Made by a program: the position numbers and the translations under genes
The notes under the pieces: generated by a model
The model's input: only the letters and a program-made list of their open reading frames with translations
What the model was told of the DNA's origin: nothing
The model's database searches: none
Shown here: positions 18,478 through 27,090 of the stretch, one piece after another
Layout of the letters: the number at the start of each line of letters is the position of its first letter
Position numbering within the stretch: position 1 is the first letter of the stretch
Assembly (NCBI GenBank): GCA_937897325.1
Contig: CALCOY010000009.1
Span: 1-64,000 of the forward strand
Source: an uncultured Shimia sp.
GTDB taxonomy: Bacteria; Pseudomonadota; Alphaproteobacteria; Rhodobacterales; Rhodobacteraceae
DNA: 64,000 nucleotides
Direction: 5' to 3'

Positions 18478-20268
18478 TTGCAATTGCGGCTGCTCGCGAC
18501 CAGCGACGTCCACATGCATCTGTCCGGTTGGGATGATCGGCTTGGCGTCGAAAATCCGGCGATGGGGCTTGCCCGCCTGGCCCACCTGATCGACGTCATG
18601 CGCAAATCGTCCGAGGGCCCCGTTCTGCTTTTGGACAACGGCGACAGCTTTCAGGGCACCCCGCTCGCCACCAGCGCCGCCGCTGCTCCGGTCAAGTCAC
18701 ATCATCCTTGGATAGCAGCCTGCAACCTCATGCGCTATGACGCGATCGGGTTGGGCAACCATGATTTCGACTTCGGTCTCGACTACCTTCGCGCGGTTGC
18801 GGATCTGCTGGATGCACCGATGCTTTGCAGCAATCTTAACCGTGCGCTTCATCCGATCCGGCATGCCCAGATCATCGATGTTCCGACACCGGATGGCAAA
18901 CCCGTCCTGAAGATCGGCCTCCTGTCCTTTGCGCCGGTCGAAACAGCCATATGGGCCAAGCGGCAACTGGATGGGCAGATCGGGTTCCTGGATCCACGCA
19001 ATGCCTTGTCTCAAAGGGCCAAAACGCTCCGCACGGAAGGCGTCGACTTGATCGTGGCTCTGGCCCATAGCGGTCTTGACGATGGAAAGGACAGCGAAAT
19101 CGGAGAGCTTTTTGCCAGCGATCTCGCCGCGACCGGTCAGGTGGACGCAATGATCGCTGGGCACACGCATCGCCACTTTCCCGGCCCCGATCACGCGGCT
19201 GCAAGACAGATCGATCCACTGGCCGGCACCGTTTTCGGTGTGCCAACCGTGATGCCGGGATATGCGGGGGCTGCCCTTGGCGTTATTGACCTTGACCTGT
19301 CCCGCGAGGAGAGATGGCGTATCACCCGGCATCGCCCCCGTCTTCTGCCCAGCGATCACGCGCCCGAACGCAGCGAGATCCTCGAAGTCTCGCGACGGGC
19401 GCGGCGGGCAACGATGCGCAAGATGAGCCGCGCCGTTGGGGAAACCGCCTGTCACATCAATAGCTTTTTCAGCCTTTTGCGCCCCGACACATCTGCCGCG
19501 CTGATGGCCGAAGCATTTCGGGATGCCGCAGGAGAAGCGGTTGCCAATTCAGCCCACGCGAACCTCCCGCTGCTTGTCTCCGTCTCGCCCAAGGCCAGTG
19601 GCGGGCGCAGCGGCCCTGACAACTATGTCAACATACCGCCCGGTCCGGTTACTGAGCGGCACATTGCTATGGCCTGCCCTTTCCCGAACACGGTTTCGAT
19701 CGTGCCCATGACCGGGGCCATTCTGCGAGACTGGATCGAAAGGTCGCTGGCACTTTTTCCGCAGGTTCCAGACGACGGCGTCACCCGCGCGCTTCAGGAC
19801 AGTTCCATGCCAAGCTTTCATTTTGAGATGGTCTGGGGCCTTGATCTGACAGCGGATCTGCGGGCTTCACCGCGCTTCACCGTCGACGGGCAGCCGCTTG
19901 AGGGCAGAATGGGCAGGATCAAGAAGTTGCATTGGAACGGGACAGCGGTTCAGCCCCATCAACGCTTTCTCGTCGCCATGACCAGCTACCGCGCCGCCGG
20001 GGGTGGACGCTTCCCGGGTCTTACAGAACAATCGGGCCATATCCAGACGCGCGTCAGTTTGCAGGACGCGCTCCGCCAACTTCTGTTTCGGTCGAAACCC
20101 TGGAGGCCCGGAGTTCGACTGAACTGGCGGATCGAAGCCGGCGGGCGCGACTGGCTCTTTGACACAAGCCCCGCCGCCAAAGTGCATCTCGACGAGATTC
20201 CGAGCCTTAATCCGGAATCGCTGGGCCTGACCGACAAGGGGTTCTTGCGGATCAAACTGCGGCTCTAG
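18478..20268 (+). CDS. 5'-nucleotidase / 2',3'-cyclic phosphodiesterase family protein, CpdB-like
   Basis: 596 residues. The N-terminal metallophosphatase domain has all metal motifs: TSDVHMHL at 8-15, LDNGDSFQGTP, GNHDFDFGLDYL and GHTHRHF. The C-terminal 5'-nucleotidase domain includes the SGPDNYVNIPPGPV substrate region. Unlike E. coli CpdB or UshA, no signal peptide is visible, so it looks cytoplasmic. The start is TTG 18478, with GAGGGG eight bases upstream. A stop lies in frame at 18463, so no earlier start exists. A CpdB-type activity is inferred from similarity; substrate is not certain. Confidence 0.85.
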   Translation: MQLRLLATSDVHMHLSGWDDRLGVENPAMGLARLAHLIDVMRKSSEGPVLLLDNGDSFQGTPLATSAAAAPVKSHHPWIAACNLMRYDAIGLGNHDFDFGLDYLRAVADLLDAPMLCSNLNRALHPIRHAQIIDVPTPDGKPVLKIGLLSFAPVETAIWAKRQLDGQIGFLDPRNALSQRAKTLRTEGVDLIVALAHSGLDDGKDSEIGELFASDLAATGQVDAMIAGHTHRHFPGPDHAAARQIDPLAGTVFGVPTVMPGYAGAALGVIDLDLSREERWRITRHRPRLLPSDHAPERSEILEVSRRARRATMRKMSRAVGETACHINSFFSLLRPDTSAALMAEAFRDAAGEAVANSAHANLPLLVSVSPKASGGRSGPDNYVNIPPGPVTERHIAMACPFPNTVSIVPMTGAILRDWIERSLALFPQVPDDGVTRALQDSSMPSFHFEMVWGLDLTADLRASPRFTVDGQPLEGRMGRIKKLHWNGTAVQPHQRFLVAMTSYRAAGGGRFPGLTEQSGHIQTRVSLQDALRQLLFRSKPWRPGVRLNWRIEAGGRDWLFDTSPAAKVHLDEIPSLNPESLGLTDKGFLRIKLRL

Positions 20269-20273
20269 ACCGC

Positions 20274-20301
20274 TTGCGCTTGTCCGGTCATCGGCCTATA
20301 T
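20274..20301 (+). promoter_or_regulatory. Candidate promoter of the SRP RNA gene
   Basis: TTGCGC (20274-20279), a 16-base spacer, then CTATAT (20296-20301), ending five bases before the inferred RNA 5' end. The position fits well; the -35 is only a partial match. Confidence 0.45.
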
Positions 20302-20305
20302 CACA

Positions 20306-20406
20306 GGGCGAGAGGTTGGCGCGGGCAAGCGCCTCGCCAACCCGGTCAGATCCGGAAGGAAGCAGCCGTAACGAGCCCCGCTTGGGTCGTTGTCAATCTC
20401 TCACCC
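20306..20406 (+). ncRNA. ffs: Signal recognition particle RNA (4.5S, small bacterial type)
   Basis: Contains the conserved SRP domain GGTCAGATCCGGAAGGAAGC, whose internal loop binds Ffh. The first 13 bases (from GGGCGAGAGG) pair with the last 13 (CAATCTCTCACCC) apart from two wobble pairs, which fixes both ends within a few bases. Length of about 101 nt is normal for the small bacterial type. It guides co-translational membrane targeting. Confidence 0.93.
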
Positions 20407-20533
20407 AAGCGCGCATCATGTAGCGATGTGCGCGATGCCAGAACCGCCATTTCCGTAGGAAGCGATGCGAGTGGCAAAAAAATCCTATAAATCAGAGACC
20501 TGCAGCAACCGGCCTCAAAAAACCGTCTAACAG

Positions 20534-21403
20534 CTACCCCAGAACCTGATCCCACAGCGCCTTGTTGCGCGGCGCAAAAACGCCCAGATGCCCCACTTTA
20601 TCTAACCCCGATTCTGCCGGATCGATCAGCACAGGCTCGTATTCCCCATACCGCGCCCCCAACCGCCAGACGCAACGCGGCGGGATCATCTCGTCATCAC
20701 TGAACGCCACAAGCCGCACTGGCGCATCGCTCTTTCCCCAACGGGGTTCTGACAACCGAGTACCGATGTCGCTGCGATGAAAACTGCGCGAGATGCACCA
20801 ACGCCGCCATTGCCAATAAGCCGGGCTCGGCAGGTCCGAACCAAAGCCGATGGTCCGCCCCGGCAGATACCCGAAAGCCGCAGTGGCCAGCGGCCCAAGA
20901 CCGAACCAGAACGTCATCGCCATCGCGCGAAAGGGCCAGGGATGGTCGCTGTGATGCACTTCACCCGAGGCCACACCAATCACCCGCGCCACGTTTTCCC
21001 GCGCGCCCTGCATGGGCACAAGCATCGCCCCAAGCGAATGGCCTATGATCCAGATCGGCATCTCTGGCATCTCGCGATGAACCCAGTGGCGCGCCGCCTC
21101 TGCATCCGTCACGCCCCAATCGGCCATATCCGCCCGGCTTTGGCGTGGATGGATCCGGGCCGAAGCGCCCATATCCCGGTAGTCATAGGTCAGGCAGGCC
21201 AGCCCCCGCTCTGCCGCCAGCCACCGTGCAAAGTGACGGTAGTAGCTTTGTGACACGCCGGTCGCTGCATTCAGCACGACAATCGCGAAAGGCGTCATGG
21301 CTGGATGGTAAAGACGCCCGACAAGCTCTGCCCCGTCCCGTGTCTTGAAAACGACCTTGCGGTCGCGCACCCCATCCTCTGAGGCGTTTTCCGTGTCAAA
21401 CAT
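20534..21403 (-). CDS. Alpha/beta hydrolase
   Basis: 289 residues with an alpha/beta hydrolase fold: nucleophile elbow GHSLG (IWIIGHSLGAML), an acid region near LVAFSDDEMIPP, and a C-terminal His in LDKVGHLGVF. No signal peptide; substrate unknown. It is divergent from a TetR repressor, with two palindromic operators in the 80-base gap, so it is almost certainly the repressor's target. Start ATG 21403. Confidence 0.85.
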   Translation of the reverse strand: MFDTENASEDGVRDRKVVFKTRDGAELVGRLYHPAMTPFAIVVLNAATGVSQSYYRHFARWLAAERGLACLTYDYRDMGASARIHPRQSRADMADWGVTDAEAARHWVHREMPEMPIWIIGHSLGAMLVPMQGARENVARVIGVASGEVHHSDHPWPFRAMAMTFWFGLGPLATAAFGYLPGRTIGFGSDLPSPAYWQWRRWCISRSFHRSDIGTRLSEPRWGKSDAPVRLVAFSDDEMIPPRCVWRLGARYGEYEPVLIDPAESGLDKVGHLGVFAPRNKALWDQVLG

Positions 21404-21422
21404 ATCGTGCCTCCAAAAAAGC

Positions 21423-21438
21423 TAGACCAATTGGTCTA
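21423..21438. promoter_or_regulatory. TetR-family operator 1
   Basis: Perfect 16-bp palindrome TAGACCAATTGGTCTA. It lies 19 bases from the hydrolase start codon and shares the ACCAA-TTGGT-like core with operator 2. Confidence 0.85.
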
Positions 21439-21448
21439 CTCTGCAAGC

Positions 21449-21464
21449 TGGACCAACTGGTCTA
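21449..21464. promoter_or_regulatory. TetR-family operator 2
   Basis: TGGACCAACTGGTCTA, a near-perfect palindrome of the same sequence as operator 1. It lies 19 bases from the tetR start codon. Centre-to-centre distance to operator 1 is 26 bases. Confidence 0.83.
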
Positions 21465-21483
21465 TTCCTGTCAAGACATCTTC

Positions 21484-22041
21484 ATGACGACCGACAAGCC
21501 CCGCCCCACGAAAGACCGCCTGATCCGCGCAGCAGCGAACCTTTTCCGCACACGCGGCTATCACGGCGTCGGGTTGAATGATCTTTTGGCAGAGGCGCAA
21601 GCCCCCAAAGGATCTCTCTACCACCATTTCCCGAACGGCAAATCCGACCTCGCCCTTGCTGCTGCCGACTGGGCGTCGGATGCGATGCTGCGGCTGATCG
21701 CGGAATCCTTTGCGGACGCGACCACCTTCAAGGATGGCGCCACGACGCTTTGCTACAAGCTTGCCAAGCTCTTTGACCTCACCGGAAGCTGGGAAGGCTG
21801 CCCAATCTCGGCCACGCTTTTCGAAGGGCCCGACAACACGGCCTTTCGGGAGCATGCCGATCACCTCTATAGCGGCTGGATCAACGAGGTTCACGACCAC
21901 GCCCAACGCATGAACATGTCCACAGATGGGGCGCAAAGGGCCGCAGAACACCTGTTCGTGCTGATCCAGGGGGGCTGGCTTCTGGCCCGCGCCCGTCGGT
22001 CATCCGATGTGCTGCGCGGCCTGCCTGATTATTTCAGCTAG
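21484..22041 (+). CDS. TetR/AcrR family repressor, LmrA/YxaF-like
   Basis: 185 residues. The N-terminal helix-turn-helix (residues about 9-55) ends with the APKGSLYHHFPNGKSDL segment, characteristic of the LmrA/YxaF branch. The ligand domain includes the GSWEGCPISATLFEG region. It should repress itself and the divergent hydrolase through the two palindromes just upstream. The inducer is unknown. Confidence 0.9.
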   Translation: MTTDKPRPTKDRLIRAAANLFRTRGYHGVGLNDLLAEAQAPKGSLYHHFPNGKSDLALAAADWASDAMLRLIAESFADATTFKDGATTLCYKLAKLFDLTGSWEGCPISATLFEGPDNTAFREHADHLYSGWINEVHDHAQRMNMSTDGAQRAAEHLFVLIQGGWLLARARRSSDVLRGLPDYFS

Positions 22042-22193
22042 GGCAACATGGTCGAGAGAGGCACCCGACAGAACATCGCCGATCCTCGCCTTCAGACGTC
22101 AGACACGCCAAACCGCACGTCGCACGCTCTGGTCGCTCCGAAAGGGATGCACTAGGCTGCCAGGGTCACGACCGAATCCGCACAAAGGCCCTC

Positions 22194-23954
22194 ATGCCCG
22201 ACACGCCAAAGTATCAGGTGCTCGCCCGCAAGTACCGCCCCGAAACCTTCGCCGATCTGGTGGGGCAGGACGCAATGGTGCGTACACTCAAAAACGCGTT
22301 CGAAGCGGACAGGATCGCACAGGCCTTCATCATGACCGGCATCCGGGGTACGGGCAAGACGACGACCGCTCGGATCATCGCCAAGGGGATGAACTGCATC
22401 GGCCCCGATGGCACAGGCGGCCCCACGACCGAACCCTGTGGGCAATGCGAACATTGCAGGGCGATCATGGAAGGCCGCCACGTGGACGTTATGGAGATGG
22501 ATGCGGCCTCCAGAACGGGCGTGAATGACATCCGCGAGATCATCGACAGCGTGAATTATCGCGCGGCCTCGGCCCGCTACAAGATCTACATCATCGACGA
22601 AGTGCACATGCTGAGCACCTCGGCTTTCAACGCGCTGTTGAAGACGCTTGAGGAACCCCCCGCACACGTCAAATTTATCTTCGCCACAACCGAAATCCGC
22701 AAAGTGCCCGTAACCGTACTAAGCCGCTGCCAGCGGTTCGACCTCCGCCGGATCGAACCCGAGGTCATGATCGTCCTTTTGCAAAAGATCGCCGCAGCCG
22801 AAGGCGCGGAGATTGCGGCAGATGCGCTGGCGCTTATCACCCGCGCCGCCGAAGGATCCGCGCGTGACGCGACATCCTTGCTGGATCAGGCCATTTCCCA
22901 CGGCGCGGGCGAAACAACTGCCGATCAGGTCCGTGCTATGCTGGGCCTTGCGGATCGGGGCCGCGTGCTTGACCTGCTCGACATGATCCTGAAGGGCGAT
23001 GCGGCAGGGGCGCTGACCGAGCTTAGCACCCAATATGCTGATGGGGCTGATCCGATGGCCGTGCTGCGCGATCTGGCCGAGATAACCCATTGGATCTCCG
23101 TGGTGAAGATCACACCCGCAGCCGCCGAGGATCCGACGATCTCGCCCGATGAAAGGGCGCGCGGACAACAGATGGCCGAAGCGCTGCCGATGCGGGTGCT
23201 AACCCGGCTTTGGCAGATGCTGCTCAAAGCACTGGACGAGGTCGGCGAGGCCCCCAACGCGATGATGGCAGCAGAAATGGCGATCATCCGGTTGACCCAT
23301 GTGGCCGATTTGCCCAGTCCCGAGGAACTGGTCCGCAAGCTCGACGGCATGACACCGCCCCCTGCACCCCCCCCGAGCGGGCCGAATGGCGGTTCGGCTG
23401 CGTCGGTTCCGCGCACCGACGCAATACCGACGCAATACCGACATGATACCAACGTCCATTCTGGCGGGTCTTCCCAAGGGCCAACAGCCTCCGCGGCACC
23501 CGCTCTCGATCAGGCTTTGGCCCGCTATCCGACCTTCGATCACGTGGTCGAACTGATCCGCGCCAACCGGGATGTGAAGCTGCTGGTTGAGGTTGAAACA
23601 ACACTCCGCCTTGCCGCCTACCAGCCCGGACGGATCGAGTTTCAGCCCACCGAAAAGGCCCCTCGCGACCTCGCCCAGAGGCTTGGTCAGCGCCTGCAAT
23701 CCTGGACCGGCAACCGATGGGCGGTGACATTGGTCAATGAAGGCGGCGCCGAGACCATCGCGGAAATCCGCGACGCGGCTGAACTGTCTCTGAAAGCCGA
23801 AGCCGAAAAACACCCTTTGGTTCAAGCGGTTATCAATAACTTCCCGAGGGCACGCATCACCGCGATCCGCACGGCGGAAGAAATCGCACAGGATGCCGAG
23901 ATCGAAGCCCTGCCCGAGGTCGACGATGAATGGGACCCATTCGAGGAAGATTGA
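22194..23954 (+). CDS. dnaX: DNA polymerase III subunits gamma/tau
   Basis: 586 residues: AAA+ clamp-loader ATPase with Walker A GIRGTGKTTTARIIAKG, a cysteine zinc module (CGQCEHC), Walker B IIDEVHML and sensor region SRCQRFDLRR. A proline-rich linker (about 385-430) and a tau-like C-terminal part follow. The linker DNA at 23415-23450 consists of three 11-base repeats that recur 22.7 kb away. No slippery A run marking programmed frameshifting was seen. It overlaps ridA by one base. Confidence 0.95.
   Translation: MPDTPKYQVLARKYRPETFADLVGQDAMVRTLKNAFEADRIAQAFIMTGIRGTGKTTTARIIAKGMNCIGPDGTGGPTTEPCGQCEHCRAIMEGRHVDVMEMDAASRTGVNDIREIIDSVNYRAASARYKIYIIDEVHMLSTSAFNALLKTLEEPPAHVKFIFATTEIRKVPVTVLSRCQRFDLRRIEPEVMIVLLQKIAAAEGAEIAADALALITRAAEGSARDATSLLDQAISHGAGETTADQVRAMLGLADRGRVLDLLDMILKGDAAGALTELSTQYADGADPMAVLRDLAEITHWISVVKITPAAAEDPTISPDERARGQQMAEALPMRVLTRLWQMLLKALDEVGEAPNAMMAAEMAIIRLTHVADLPSPEELVRKLDGMTPPPAPPPSGPNGGSAASVPRTDAIPTQYRHDTNVHSGGSSQGPTASAAPALDQALARYPTFDHVVELIRANRDVKLLVEVETTLRLAAYQPGRIEFQPTEKAPRDLAQRLGQRLQSWTGNRWAVTLVNEGGAETIAEIRDAAELSLKAEAEKHPLVQAVINNFPRARITAIRTAEEIAQDAEIEALPEVDDEWDPFEED
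23415..23450 (+). repeat. 11-bp tandem repeat inside dnaX
   Basis: Units ACCGACGCAAT, ACCGACGCAAT and ACCGACATGAT followed by a partial unit, encoding TDAIPTQYRHDT in the linker. Bases 23426-23450 are identical to 46138-46162 in the intergenic region. Confidence 0.8.
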
Positions 23955-24346
23955 TGCCCCGCGCCATTGTCCCAAATTCAATGCGTGATCTGGTCAAGGA
24001 TTGGCGCATGTCACCAGGTCTGGTCTCGGGTGATCATGTGTTTTTGACAGGTTTCAACGGCTGTCCCGTCGATGGTCCGCCACCAGCCGATCCGATGGCT
24101 CAGATGCGCATAGCCTTCGACACCATAGCCGAAGTGCTGGCGGAAGATAATCTTGATTGGGGGCATATCGTTGATATGACAAGCTTTCACGTCGGGCTCG
24201 GAGATCATCTCGAGATCTTCAAAGCGATCCGGGCCGAATATGTGCGGGAACCATACCCGGCCTGGACGGCTATAGAAGTGGCAGGTTTTGCGACCCCGGG
24301 CGTCGTTGTGGAGTTGAAGGTGGTCGCACGACGTTCAAAAGTGTAG
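23954..24346 (+). CDS. RidA family protein
   Basis: 130 residues of the RidA/YjgF fold, with the C-terminal PAWTAIEVAGFATPGVVVEL segment typical of the family. The usual catalytic Arg that precedes the aligned region is replaced here by the TAIEV context, so true 2-aminoacrylate deaminase activity is uncertain. ATG 23954 overlaps the dnaX TGA (TGATG), implying translational coupling inside the dnaX-ybaB-recR operon. Confidence 0.85.
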   Translation: MPRAIVPNSMRDLVKDWRMSPGLVSGDHVFLTGFNGCPVDGPPPADPMAQMRIAFDTIAEVLAEDNLDWGHIVDMTSFHVGLGDHLEIFKAIRAEYVREPYPAWTAIEVAGFATPGVVVELKVVARRSKV

Positions 24347-24378
24347 ACCAAAGAAAAAAGCACTTCAGGAGAGACCGA

Positions 24379-24723
24379 ATGCTCAAAGGACTAGGTGGCC
24401 TTGGCGATATGGCCGGGATGATGAAAAAGGCCCAGGAAATGGAAGCCAAGATGACGCAACTGCAGGAAGATCTGCACAGCGTCACGGTCACCGGCGAAAG
24501 CGGGGCAGGTCTTGTGAAAGCCACGGCTTCTGCAAAGGGAGAACTGAAAGCGCTCGACATCGACCCCTCGATCTTTAACGGGGATGACAAGGAAGTCGTC
24601 GAGGATCTCATCCTCGCCGCGATCAAGGACGCGCAGAGCAAAGCCTCAGAGCGGGCGCAGGAAGAGATGGCAAAACTCACCGAAGGGCTTGGCCTGCCCA
24701 AGGGGATGAAGCTGCCCTTCTAG
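24379..24723 (+). CDS. ybaB: Nucleoid-associated protein YbaB/EbfC
   Basis: 114 residues beginning [25 protein letters not shown], with the helical N- and C-terminal arms and central strands of the YbaB/EbfC DNA-binding family. Ribosome-binding site CAGGAGAG upstream. Its place between dnaX and recR is conserved across bacteria. Confidence 0.95.
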   Translation: MLKGLGGLGDMAGMMKKAQEMEAKMTQLQEDLHSVTVTGESGAGLVKATASAKGELKALDIDPSIFNGDDKEVVEDLILAAIKDAQSKASERAQEEMAKLTEGLGLPKGMKLPF

Positions 24724-24733
24724 GGTTACGCGT

Positions 24734-25327
24734 GTGAGCAGCACCAAAGACATCGAAGCGCTCATCGAGATGATGGCGAAACTTCCGGGGCTCGGGCCCC
24801 GTTCGGCGCGTCGTGCCGTGCTTCATCTGATCCGAAAGCGCAACCTGCAACTGACCCCACTTGCCGATCTGATGCAAACCGTCGCCGCGACGGCGCGCGA
24901 ATGCCTCAATTGCGGGAATATCGGGACATCCGATATCTGCGACATCTGCACCTCGGAAAAGCGCGCCAACGGAGAGATTTGCGTCGTCGAAGACGTGGCC
25001 GATCTTTGGGCAATGGAACGCTCCGGCGTTTTCAAGGGCCGCTACCACGTTCTGGGCGGCACGCTTTCCGCCCTCGACGCAATTGGCCCGGACGAACTGC
25101 GCATCCCTCGGCTGGTTGACCGCGTCGCCACGGAAGGCATCACCGAAGTAATCCTCGCGCTCAACGCCACAATCGACGGCCAGACCACAGCCCACTACAT
25201 CGCCGATCAGCTTGAAGGAAAGGTCACACTCACCTCTCTCGCGCAAGGTGTACCCATCGGGGGAGAGCTGGACTACCTTGATGACGGCACAATCACAGCG
25301 GCTATGCGCGCGCGCAAAGCACTTTGA
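24734..25327 (+). CDS. recR: Recombination mediator RecR
   Basis: 197 residues: N-terminal helix-hairpin-helix ([12 protein letters not shown]), a zinc finger ([16 protein letters not shown]), a Toprim domain beginning [13 protein letters not shown] and a C-terminal [13 protein letters not shown] segment. It works with RecF/RecO to load RecA at gaps. The start is GTG 24734, ten bases after ybaB. Confidence 0.96.
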   Translation: MSSTKDIEALIEMMAKLPGLGPRSARRAVLHLIRKRNLQLTPLADLMQTVAATARECLNCGNIGTSDICDICTSEKRANGEICVVEDVADLWAMERSGVFKGRYHVLGGTLSALDAIGPDELRIPRLVDRVATEGITEVILALNATIDGQTTAHYIADQLEGKVTLTSLAQGVPIGGELDYLDDGTITAAMRARKAL

Positions 25328-25366
25328 CCCCGCCCGCAGAATGATGCGAACGGGGCAAAAAAACCG

Positions 25367-26050
25367 CTACTCAAGAATTGCAGGGATCGGCGGATGCCCT
25401 GTCAGGCCAAGACCGGTTTTGATCTCTTCCGCATTTGGTGCGATACCCAGAAAGTTGTTCATCGCGCCGTAGTACTGCCCCATATGATCACTGAGCAATC
25501 TACCGATATGCAGGCCATTTTCCTGGGTGTTTGAAGCAAGCTCGGCCAAGACAGCGACCCAAGTTGTTACGATGGCTCCCGCCGCTGCCAGCCTTTGGGT
25601 CGTGACCTCTGTGATCATCGGGTTGAAGTCCGCGCAGGCATCAATCACGACATAAACCTCATAACCGTCCCTTAAGGCCGAAATGGCCGGGAACGCCGCG
25701 CAAACCTCGGTGGCAAGCCCTGAAATCACCAGCTTCTTCCGGCCGGTCGCCTCCACCGCGGAACGCGACGCCTCATCCTTCCAGAAATTGACAAATGGCC
25801 GGTCGATCACGTCGACATCCGGGAAAATTGCCTTCAACTCGGGCATTGTCGGACCGTTTGGGCCTGTCGGCCAGCTAGTGCCCATGATCACAGGAATGTC
25901 GAAGGCCTTCGCTGTCCGAGCGTGGCCCACAATGTTGTTTTTCAACTGCAATGGATCGATCGAGGACAGAAACTGCATGAGGCCGACCTGGTGGTCGATC
26001 ATCATGAAGACACAATTGTCAGGGGTCAGATCCGAATTGGGCAAAGTCAT
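25367..26050 (-). CDS. Isochorismatase-family cysteine hydrolase, YcaC-like
   Basis: 227 residues. The isochorismatase fold has the catalytic Asp in MMIDHQVGLM (residues about 16-25) and the nucleophile Cys in GLATEVCAAFPA. The Lys/Arg-rich region KDEASRSAVEATGRKK lies between them. The family hydrolyses amides or ethers; YcaC-like members have unknown substrates. Start ATG 26050 with AAGGAG upstream; the longer frame to 26164 is rejected because it crosses the operator region. Divergent from the LysR gene. Confidence 0.85.
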   Translation of the reverse strand: MTLPNSDLTPDNCVFMMIDHQVGLMQFLSSIDPLQLKNNIVGHARTAKAFDIPVIMGTSWPTGPNGPTMPELKAIFPDVDVIDRPFVNFWKDEASRSAVEATGRKKLVISGLATEVCAAFPAISALRDGYEVYVVIDACADFNPMITEVTTQRLAAAGAIVTTWVAVLAELASNTQENGLHIGRLLSDHMGQYYGAMNNFLGIAPNAEEIKTGLGLTGHPPIPAILE

Positions 26051-26088
26051 CGTGTGATCTCCTTGTGATCTGTCTAAAAAGGCGGCGC

Positions 26089-26108
26089 GCATCGATGCAG
26101 ATCGATGC
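26089..26108. promoter_or_regulatory. Candidate operator in the LysR/hydrolase intergenic region
   Basis: Inverted repeat GCATCGAT-GCAG-ATCGATGC with perfect 8-bp arms. It is 39 bases from the hydrolase start codon and 70 bases from the lysR start. Binding by the neighbouring LysR protein is an inference from position. Confidence 0.5.
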
Positions 26109-26178
26109 TGGCCGCTTGGACAAGTCACGAAATGGGACTGGAAATGATTGAAACAATTGCACAAATTTGGGACGCAGC

Positions 26179-27090
26179 ATGACCAGAAACGGGATGATCA
26201 TCGCTGATCTAATCGATGCACGCATTCTGACCGAATTGCACAAAACAGGCAGTTTCGCCGGAGCAGCCCGCGCCCTGCGCCTGCCGAGCACGACAGTCAG
26301 CCGCCGTGTTGCACGCATGGAGGATCGGACCGGATTGCGGCTTTTTGAACGCACATCCCGTCGGGTTCAGATCACCGAGGCCGGCGAAGTTGCGGCACGC
26401 CACGCCGCGCAAATGCTGGTTGAGGCCGAAACGGCAGAGGTGTCGCTGGATCACCTTCGCGGCAAGCCCTCCGGCATCGTCGCGGTCAGCACCCCGGTGA
26501 TCTTCGGGCAATCCATCCTCGCACCGGTTGCGGCACAATTCCTCAAGCAATACACCGATTGCGCCCTCGAGATTGATCTGTCAGATCAACATGTCAATCT
26601 GATCGAGGACCGATTTGATGTGGTTGTAAGGATCGGCCCGCCCGAATCCGAGGAGATCATTGTCAAACACTTGGGCGTGGTCTTCGCGGGGCTGTATCGG
26701 GCAGCATCAGCACCAAAGCCACAAAACGTCAAAGATCTACGCGAGGCGCCTCTGGGGCTGTTGCATCCTGGCGCGGCGCCAACGCCGGAACTGCATCTGA
26801 CATCAGTCAATGGCGCCGAGAAGACGCTTGCTGCCTCTCCGGCACTTGTGGCGATGAACCCCTGGCTTTTACGTGATGCAGCAATCGAAAGCGATCTGAT
26901 CGTCGTCTTGCCGGATATTGTGGCGGCCCCGGCAGTGACTTCGGGGAAGCTCGTGCGCGTTCTGCCCGATTGGTACGCCCGGCGGGCGCCAGTTCACCTG
27001 GCCTTCACATCCCGGCGGTTTATGCGCCCGGCTGTCCGGGCCTTTGTCGATCACGCCTTCGCGACGATCCCACCGCACCTTAAGGTTTAG
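26179..27090 (+). CDS. LysR-type transcriptional regulator
   Basis: 303 residues. The N-terminal winged helix-turn-helix contains TGSFAGAARALRLPSTTVSRRV and FERTSRRVQITEAG. A periplasmic-binding-like effector domain begins near residue 85 (GIVAVSTPV). ATG 26179 was chosen over the TTG at 26167; ATG 26194 is also possible because ribosome-binding sequences are weak. It is divergent from the isochorismatase-fold hydrolase, its likely target. The stop overlaps the convergent trcR gene by four bases. Confidence 0.88.
   Translation: MTRNGMIIADLIDARILTELHKTGSFAGAARALRLPSTTVSRRVARMEDRTGLRLFERTSRRVQITEAGEVAARHAAQMLVEAETAEVSLDHLRGKPSGIVAVSTPVIFGQSILAPVAAQFLKQYTDCALEIDLSDQHVNLIEDRFDVVVRIGPPESEEIIVKHLGVVFAGLYRAASAPKPQNVKDLREAPLGLLHPGAAPTPELHLTSVNGAEKTLAASPALVAMNPWLLRDAAIESDLIVVLPDIVAAPAVTSGKLVRVLPDWYARRAPVHLAFTSRRFMRPAVRAFVDHAFATIPPHLKV

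Noticed and set aside
22194-23954. Programmed frameshift in dnaX producing gamma
   Set aside because: No slippery A-rich heptamer with a following stem was found; the frame is continuous to full-length tau.
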